This document shows, one piece after another, positions 39,302 through 44,366 of a stretch of 44,366 bases of DNA. The position numbers and the translations under genes are program-made. Position 1 is the stretch's first letter. Each line of letters starts with the position of its first letter. The stretch comes from CAIXLI01 sp964587125 (GTDB lineage Bacteria > Pseudomonadota > Alphaproteobacteria > UBA9219), in the NCBI GenBank assembly GCA_964587125.1, contig CAZPKC010000015.1:1-44366 (forward strand). The letters run 5' to 3'. The notes under the pieces are model-generated. The model worked only from the letters and a program-made list of their open reading frames with translations. It ran no database searches and was not told the DNA's origin.

Positions 39302-40443
39302 CCGTTTCTCCTTCATTGCAGCATGCGTGGCAGCGCGGCTGCGATTTTCTGGGTACGGATCTGGCGATCATCGGCGGCGCGATGAGCTGGATTTCCGAAC
39401 GCCACCTCGTTTCGGCTTTGTCCAATAACGGCGGATTCGGCACGCTTGCCTGCGGATCGATGACCCCCGACCTGCTGCGCGCGGAAATTCAGGCTACGAA
39501 GGTCCTGACCCCGAAAAATTTCGGCGTCAACCTTATCACGATGCATCCCGAACTCGATACGCTCATCGACGTGTGCCTCGGCGAAAAGGTTTCGCATATC
39601 GTGCTGGCGGGCGGCATTCCTTCGGCCCCCAGCGTCAAAAAAACCAAGGACGGCGGCGCGAAAGTCATGTGTTTCGCTCCGACCTCCGCCATCGGAAAAA
39701 AGCTTGTGCGCATGGGCGCAGACGCCATCATGATCGAAGGCATGGAAGCGGGAGGCCATATCGGCCCCGTCAGCACGTCCGTCCTCGTTCAGGAAATTTT
39801 GCCGGAACTTCGCAACGTGCCGGTTTTTGTCGCGGGCGGCATCGGGCGCGGCGACGCGATCGTGTCGTATCTCGAAATGGGCGCGGCGGGCGTGCAGCTC
39901 GGCACGCGCTTCGTTTGCGCGACCGAATGCATCGCGCATCCGAATTTCAAGAACGCCTTTATCCGCGCTTCCGCGCGCGACGCCGTGCCGACGGTTCAGA
40001 TCGACTCGCGCTTTCCGGTCATTCCTGTCCGCGCGCTCGCCAACGAAGGCAGCAAGAAATTCATGCAAAAGCAGCGCGAGGTTATCGCCCGCTTCGAATG
40101 CGGCGGCTTGACGCGCGAAGAAGCCCAACTGGAAATCGAGCATTTTTGGGCCGGGGCCTTGCGCCGCGCCGTCATCGACGGCGACGTCAAAACCGGATCG
40201 GTCATGGCGGGGCAAAGCGTCGGCATGGTCAAAGAAGAGCAACCCATCGCCGAAATTCTTGCCGAACTCGTGGCGCAGGCGGAAAAAGCGCTCGAAAAGA
40301 GAGGCTATAAGTGGATCAGGGACGCGGAATTCGGCATTAAGGATAAGCTCAGAGACGCGGAGGTCGGCATTCGCGGCATGAAGATGCCTAAAGGAATTCG
40401 GGATATGAAAATGCCGAAAAAACTTTTTCCTTCAGGGTCGTGA
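39295..40443 (+). CDS. Nitronate-monooxygenase/2-nitropropane-dioxygenase-like flavoprotein
   Basis: FMN-dependent TIM-barrel enzyme family of 382 residues. Family blocks: AIIGGAMSWISERHLVSALS, NNGGFGTLACGSM, MEAGGHIGP, PVFVAGGIGRGDA, and GAAGVQLGTRFV. The ATG at 39295 (or GTG at 39298) overlaps the SDR stop. The C terminus has an unusual 36-residue tail with repeated units: RDAEFGI then RDAEVGI, and MKMPKGI then MKMPKKL. Related proteins include enoyl-ACP reductase FabK and IMP-type flavoproteins, so the exact reaction is open. Confidence 0.85.
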   Translation: MVTVSPSLQHAWQRGCDFLGTDLAIIGGAMSWISERHLVSALSNNGGFGTLACGSMTPDLLRAEIQATKVLTPKNFGVNLITMHPELDTLIDVCLGEKVSHIVLAGGIPSAPSVKKTKDGGAKVMCFAPTSAIGKKLVRMGADAIMIEGMEAGGHIGPVSTSVLVQEILPELRNVPVFVAGGIGRGDAIVSYLEMGAAGVQLGTRFVCATECIAHPNFKNAFIRASARDAVPTVQIDSRFPVIPVRALANEGSKKFMQKQREVIARFECGGLTREEAQLEIEHFWAGALRRAVIDGDVKTGSVMAGQSVGMVKEEQPIAEILAELVAQAEKALEKRGYKWIRDAEFGIKDKLRDAEVGIRGMKMPKGIRDMKMPKKLFPSGS

Positions 40444-40486
40444 TTCTTTAATACTGTCGGTTCAAATCACCACAGAAAGCAAGCAT

Positions 40487-41077
40487 ATGTTAGATAAAGA
40501 AGTTCTGGGAGTTATTTCTGTTGTTCTTGCGATCATTGCGTATGCTCCTTATTTTCGCTCCCTTTTTAAAAGGGAAATTAAGCCCCACATGTTTTCATGG
40601 TTTGTTTGGGGAACTTGTCACGCTGTTGCGTTTATTGGGCCTTACACGCGCGGTGCGGGCGCAGGCACGTGGAGCTCTGCGTTCACCTCTATTATTTGCC
40701 TTTCCATTGCGGGATTAAGCTTCTTTTGGGGCGAAAGGCATATCACCAAAGGAGATTGGATATCCTTCATCATGGCCATGGCAATTATTCCTGTATGGTA
40801 TCTCACGAACGATCCATTGGGCGCAGTCATCCTCGCGCTTCTTATCAGTTATTTCGGTTGCTATCCAACCGCGCGAAAATCTTACGCCGCGCCTTATTCG
40901 GAAAATATTTTTATGTGGATCGTCGGCGCTTTAAGATATTTGGTTTCGATTTTCGCCATTGAACATTATTCCGTCGTGGCCGTTTTCTATACGCTGGGAA
41001 TGTTCTTTATGAATTGCTTCATTATTTCGCTGCTCGTATTGCGTCGTCGCGTGCTGCCTAAGTTAGCTTCGAGCTAA
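40487..41077 (+). CDS. Polytopic inner-membrane protein of unknown function
   Basis: I do not recognise this 196-residue protein. About six hydrophobic spans, starting VLGVISVVLAIIAYAPYFRSLF. The cytoplasmic loop AYAPYFRSLFKREIKPHMFSW resembles a PQ-loop layout (Pro then a basic loop) but lacks the PQ pair, so no family is assigned. It begins 43 bases after the flavoprotein gene; co-transcription is likely. The ribosome site is weak (GAAAG). Confidence 0.65.
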   Translation: MLDKEVLGVISVVLAIIAYAPYFRSLFKREIKPHMFSWFVWGTCHAVAFIGPYTRGAGAGTWSSAFTSIICLSIAGLSFFWGERHITKGDWISFIMAMAIIPVWYLTNDPLGAVILALLISYFGCYPTARKSYAAPYSENIFMWIVGALRYLVSIFAIEHYSVVAVFYTLGMFFMNCFIISLLVLRRRVLPKLASS

Positions 41078-41111
41078 GAACGTTCATCCTTCCTTTGCCT
41101 TATTCGTTTTT

Positions 41112-41300
41112 ATGGATTTCTTTTCTGGTTTCTTGCTTCTTCCGATTTCGGCGTCGTTTTGGAGCTTGGAATCGCATTTTGGATTTTTCGGCGCGGCAAT
41201 TATTGTCGGCCTTACCTGTTCATCGGCGGGGATCATCTCGACTCTGTCGCTTCCCGACGGCATCAGGGCAAACTTGTCGGATGCGGAAGCGGGAAAGTGA
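41112..41300 (+). CDS. Possible small membrane peptide (62 aa)
   Basis: A 62-codon frame with one strong hydrophobic segment (FFGAAIIVGLTCSSAGII) and codon choice similar to neighbouring genes, but no ribosome-binding site before its ATG. It lies in the 350-base gap before the rodZ-like gene, which otherwise holds no recognised gene. It could be real, a remnant, or chance. Confidence 0.3.
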   Translation: MDFFSGFLLLPISASFWSLESHFGFFGAAIIVGLTCSSAGIISTLSLPDGIRANLSDAEAGK

Positions 41301-41431
41301 CGCGTGGACAAGGGATGCCTCAAAATCTCTTTGTTATTTCAATTTATTAAGTTCTGTTTGCCTCCGATTGAACTAACGGCGGAAAAAGCCTTTTGTTTGC
41401 CTTTTCAACCTGCATCTTCTATTGTCCGGCC

Positions 41432-42688
41432 ATGTCGAAAAACGGGCACAATAAAACGTATTTACCCCCCCCTTCAGCCGAGGAAAATTCCCTTTCCGCG
41501 CGAGTTGTTTCTTTGCCAAAAACAGAGGAAACGGAGCCCGCTTTGAATTTTCAGGAACCCGCGCAGGAGCCGAAGCCGGAATCCGTCGTCGTTTTGCAAA
41601 CCTCATCGCATGAGAAGGAAATACGCGTCGCTTTGTCGGAACCTAAGGCGGCGAGGCAGCGGCCCAAATCCGACCGCATCGGCGATGTGCTGCGCGAAGC
41701 GCGGCTGGCACGGAACGACGACTTATATCTGATCGCCGAATACCTATGTATTAAACCGGCGTTTTTAATCGCTCTTGAAAACAGCCGCTACGATGAGTTT
41801 CCCGCCGACGCTTATGTAATCGGGTTCCTTCGCACGTATGCGAATTTTTTAGGCATCGACGGCAAGGAGGCTGTCGACCGCTACCGCTATGAAATGGCGG
41901 GACGTCGCAAGAAGCCCATTCTTTCGATGCCGACCCCCGTTTCGGAAGGGCGCGCGCCTTCAGGGATTATCATGGTCGGCGCGGCCGTCGCCTTCATACT
42001 GATTTATGCCATCTGGTTTAACCTCTCCGAAAGCAACCGCGCCGAAGTCCATATTCCCCCTCCTCTGCCGACGGTCATACAGCCCGTCCCCAACGTTCCT
42101 CCGGCGGATTCAACGGCGGCGGCGGGCTTAACCGCGCCTCTTGCTCCGCCCTTAGCGGCTGCGCCTGCGGAAACGACTCCCGCCGTTCCTGCTCTAACGC
42201 CCGCTATTTCCGAAAAGCCTCATGATTCTCCGCCTGCGCCTGTTTCCGCGACTCCTGAAAAACCGCAGGAAGCGGCTCCCGCGCCGACATCTTCCGTTCT
42301 TCCTCCTGTTTCCTCCGGCACCGTCATCACGGCGGAAAAGCTGCCTCCCGTCGCCCCTGCGGGGGACGAAAGAAACGTGCCGGACGATAAAAAACCCGTT
42401 GTTTTCGGCGATCCGAACGAAACTTCGCGCATCGTTATCCGCGCCATGCAAGACACATGGATTATGGTCGTCGACAGTTCCGGCAAATCCGTTTTCGATC
42501 GCGTTTTGAAACCCGGGGAGTCTTATAAGGTTCCGAGCAAACCCGGATTGTCTCTGACCGCCGGAAGCGGAAGCGGAATTGTGTTGTCCCTCGACGGCAA
42601 AGACCTGCCGAAAGTAGGGGACGGCGCGCCGCGTATGGTGCGCAATGTTCCGCTCGATCCCGACCGCCTCTCGGCGGAACTTAGATGA
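41432..42688 (+). CDS. rodZ: RodZ-like helix-turn-helix membrane protein
   Basis: Bitopic protein of 418 residues with RodZ layout: a long N-terminal cytoplasmic tail, an HTH_25 domain (about 83-148, GDVLREARLARNDDLYLIAEYLCIKPAF), a basic stretch, one membrane span (178-196), a Pro/Ala-rich periplasmic linker (about 205-300), and a C-terminal DUF4115-type beta domain (IRAMQDTWIMVVDSSGKSVFDRVLKPGESY). RodZ links MreB to the cell-wall elongation machine. I chose the ATG at 41432 (MSKNGHN); a TTG 13 codons upstream is less likely. It lies just before ispG, an order frequent in bacteria. Confidence 0.85.
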   Translation: MSKNGHNKTYLPPPSAEENSLSARVVSLPKTEETEPALNFQEPAQEPKPESVVVLQTSSHEKEIRVALSEPKAARQRPKSDRIGDVLREARLARNDDLYLIAEYLCIKPAFLIALENSRYDEFPADAYVIGFLRTYANFLGIDGKEAVDRYRYEMAGRRKKPILSMPTPVSEGRAPSGIIMVGAAVAFILIYAIWFNLSESNRAEVHIPPPLPTVIQPVPNVPPADSTAAAGLTAPLAPPLAAAPAETTPAVPALTPAISEKPHDSPPAPVSATPEKPQEAAPAPTSSVLPPVSSGTVITAEKLPPVAPAGDERNVPDDKKPVVFGDPNETSRIVIRAMQDTWIMVVDSSGKSVFDRVLKPGESYKVPSKPGLSLTAGSGSGIVLSLDGKDLPKVGDGAPRMVRNVPLDPDRLSAELR

Positions 42689-42704
42689 AACAGGAGAGTT
42701 TAGG

Positions 42705-43844
42705 ATGACAGCCGATAATTCAGACGTGCAAGCCCTTCGCCCGTGGAGAAAAATTGCGCGCCGCAAAACCCGGCAGGTCAAAGTCGGCAACGTGTTTGTC
42801 GGCGGCGACGCACCAATCAGCGTCCAGACGATGACCAACACGCTGACGAGCGACGCCAAGGCCACGATTGATCAAATCCGCCTGGCAGAGGAAGCAGGAG
42901 CCGATATCGTCCGTTGTTCGTGCCCAGATGAAGAATCAACCGCCGCGCTCAAGGAAATCGTGCGCGCGGCCAAGGTTCCCGTCGTCGCCGATATCCATTT
43001 TCATTACAAGCGCGCCATCGAAGCCGCCGAAGCGGGCGCGGCTTGTTTGCGCATCAATCCGGGAAACATCGGCTCGGACGACCGCGTGCGCGAAGTCATC
43101 AAAGCCGCTAAAGATCACGACTGTTCGATACGCATCGGGGTCAACGCCGGTTCGCTGGAGCAGGAATTGCTGGAAAAATATGGCGAGCCCTGCCCCGATG
43201 CAATGGTCGAAAGCGCTTTGCGCCACGCCAAAATCCTCGAGGACAACGATTTTTTCAATTTCAAGATCAGCGTCAAGGCCTCGGACGTTGCGTTGACTGT
43301 CGCGGCATACAGAGCCTTGGCGAAGGCGTGCGACTATCCTTTGCACCTCGGCATCACGGAAGCGGGCGGCTTGCGCACAGGAACCGTAAAAAGTTCGATT
43401 GGATTGGGCTTGCTTTTGGCCGAGGGCATCGGCGATACGTTGCGCGTTTCCCTTTCCGCCGAAGTGGACGAAGAAGTGCGCGTCGGATTTGAGATATTGA
43501 AGGCGCTTGGCTTGCGCAGCCGCGGCGTGACGATCATTTCGTGTCCGACCTGCGCGCGCAAAAATTACGATGTCATCAAAACAGTCGAGGCTTTGGAAAA
43601 GCGCCTCGCGCACATCACGACGCCGCTGTCGCTTTCGGTGATCGGATGCATCGTCAACGGCGTGGGCGAGGCGATGCACACGGATATCGGCTTCACGGGC
43701 GGAGGCAAGGGAACGCATCAGGTTTATATCGCGGGCGTGGCGGACCATCGCTTTCACGGCGACGGCGAAGCTATCGTCGAGCATCTGGCGCAGCTTGTCG
43801 AAAAGAAAGTCGCCGAGATAGAGGCGGGAAAAAGCAAGGCGTAA
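42705..43844 (+). CDS. ispG: 4-hydroxy-3-methylbut-2-enyl diphosphate synthase IspG
   Basis: Fe-S enzyme of the methylerythritol phosphate pathway that converts MEcPP to HMBPP. In 379 residues: the TIM barrel with VGGDAPISVQTMTNT and VADIHFHYKRAIEA, and the cluster site Cys280, Cys283 (SCPTCARKNYD), Cys315 and Glu322 (GCIVNGVGEAMHTD). AGGAG lies 8 bases before the ATG at 42705. It starts 16 bases after the rodZ-like stop. A short TATCTT-CGGCA-AAGATA hairpin follows at 43856-43872. The isoprenoid products also feed the hopanoid made with HpnH. Confidence 0.97.
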   Translation: MTADNSDVQALRPWRKIARRKTRQVKVGNVFVGGDAPISVQTMTNTLTSDAKATIDQIRLAEEAGADIVRCSCPDEESTAALKEIVRAAKVPVVADIHFHYKRAIEAAEAGAACLRINPGNIGSDDRVREVIKAAKDHDCSIRIGVNAGSLEQELLEKYGEPCPDAMVESALRHAKILEDNDFFNFKISVKASDVALTVAAYRALAKACDYPLHLGITEAGGLRTGTVKSSIGLGLLLAEGIGDTLRVSLSAEVDEEVRVGFEILKALGLRSRGVTIISCPTCARKNYDVIKTVEALEKRLAHITTPLSLSVIGCIVNGVGEAMHTDIGFTGGGKGTHQVYIAGVADHRFHGDGEAIVEHLAQLVEKKVAEIEAGKSKA

Positions 43845-43903
43845 GGCGCGCGGAATATCTTCGGCAAAGATAACGCCTTGTGGTTATCCCTTCTTCGTAT
43901 TAC

Positions 43904-44113
43904 TTAGCTGGCCGCATTCGTCGGAAAAGCGCTTAAGCGGCCCACGAAGTTAGCATGCTTTTTATTGATAGGGGTTCTATCCGGTTCTGGGGACCGCATG
44001 CTATCCACGGTATTCCAAAAGTCATTTCCCGTTTTGCCGTACATAGTATCTAAGTTAATTGAAACTGGCACAGCGTTTTCGGGAACGAAGGGCGGATTTT
44101 GATTTGGCAACAT
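43904..44113 (-). CDS. Small protein of unknown function (69 aa)
   Basis: A 69-codon frame preceded by AAGGAG 6 bases before its ATG, the main reason for calling it. The product (starting MLPNQNPPFVPENAVPVSIN) is hydrophilic, rich in Pro and Asn, with no signal peptide, membrane span or known motif. AT-rich DNA upstream (44120-44230) could carry its promoter. Not recognised. Confidence 0.5.
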   Translation of the reverse strand: MLPNQNPPFVPENAVPVSINLDTMYGKTGNDFWNTVDSMRSPEPDRTPINKKHANFVGRLSAFPTNAAS

Positions 44114-44366
44114 ATCATTCTCCTTATCTGGTTAAAATATACTCGCATCAACACGAACAAATATTGCACCACAATAAGAATAAAACCTTAACATCATGCT
44201 AACTAACGTAGATATTTTATATCATAAAAAGGGCCTCTTTCCCATGACGACAAATACTTTCATGCCGAAAAAACAAGATTATTTCTATGTTGTTTGCTTA
44301 TGTGCCGTTATACACTACTGTCCGGTTAACTGCTGAATAGATTCAGTTGGTTAGCAGGAGGCTGGG
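44114..44366. other. AT-rich terminal stretch, no recognised gene
   Basis: The last 250 bases are more AT-rich than the rest of the window. They end in CTGAAT-AG-ATTCAG and related GGTTA-type inverted repeats (about 44320-44360). This could be the edge of a mobile element or a structured RNA continuing past the window, but nothing allows assignment. Confidence 0.25.

Noticed and set aside
41084..41323. 79-codon minus-strand frame before the rodZ-like gene
   Set aside because: No ribosome site and a highly charged, low-complexity product; the opposite 62-codon frame has more gene-like codon use.
1..44366. CRISPR array or complete insertion sequence
   Set aside because: No regularly spaced repeats and no transposase-like reading frame were seen.

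Overview
The window looks like a chromosomal segment of an alphaproteobacterium with moderate GC content. The pointers are family-level: the rpsM-rpsK-rpoA-rplQ block without rpsD, a DsbA-family gene directly upstream of smc, a RodZ-like gene directly upstream of ispG, an RNase E with a long acidic insert in its S1 domain, and the hopanoid gene hpnH. Genes for an [FeFe]-hydrogenase-type sensor and for HydF suggest an anaerobic or facultative, H2-exposed life. No taxon below class can be assigned by reading alone.

Layout. 1-90: 3' end of a tRNA-Ser and its trailer hairpin. 554-6106 (minus): phosphate uptake operon pstS-pstC-pstA-pstB preceded by a DcaP/OprP-like porin; a terminator hairpin separates porin and pstS. 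6506-12965: hydrogen-related island, made of a fused sensory [FeFe]-hydrogenase/hybrid histidine kinase (975 aa), an unknown protein on the other strand, then aspA-hydF with overlapping ATGA and a candidate promoter. 13006-14480: an unknown protein divergent from an XRE-type regulator. 14647-17477 (minus): rpsM-rpsK-rpoA-rplQ plus a small Cys-patterned lipoprotein, with a clear promoter at 17591-17618. 17716-20450 (minus): CheY-like, CheX-like and membrane CheA-like genes forming a compact phosphorelay. 20900-25036: DsbA-like and smc. 25039-31082: a HAD-fold protein lacking its catalytic Asp, a small unknown, uup and rne. 31513-33535: a small membrane protein, then obgE-rpmA-rplU. 33636-37236: a GT2 glycosyltransferase, tRNA-Arg(ACG), and two tandem GT87-like membrane glycosyltransferases. 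37410-43844 (plus): hpnH, an SDR, a nitronate-monooxygenase-like flavoprotein, membrane proteins, rodZ-like and ispG. The last 500 bases hold one small gene and unexplained DNA.

How the genes work together. The most unusual locus is the hydrogen island. A protein carrying two ferredoxin clusters, an H-cluster domain and a third Fe-S site runs straight into HisKA-HATPase-REC-REC, so H2 or redox sensing and phosphotransfer are on one chain. HydF, needed to build the H-cluster, is encoded 2.3 kb away with an aspartase; hydE, hydG and a catalytic hydrogenase are not in the window. A second phosphorelay (CheY/CheX/CheA-like, no CheW or receptor genes) is separate. hpnH and ispG both belong to isoprenoid/hopanoid metabolism.

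Non-coding structure is also notable. Both tRNA genes have their encoded CCA end inside a perfect 17-18 bp hairpin with the trailer. Several intergenic hairpins share short GAA/GAAG-type loops, including a REP-like palindrome inside the ribosomal operon. No CRISPR array, rRNA, complete insertion sequence or prophage was seen.
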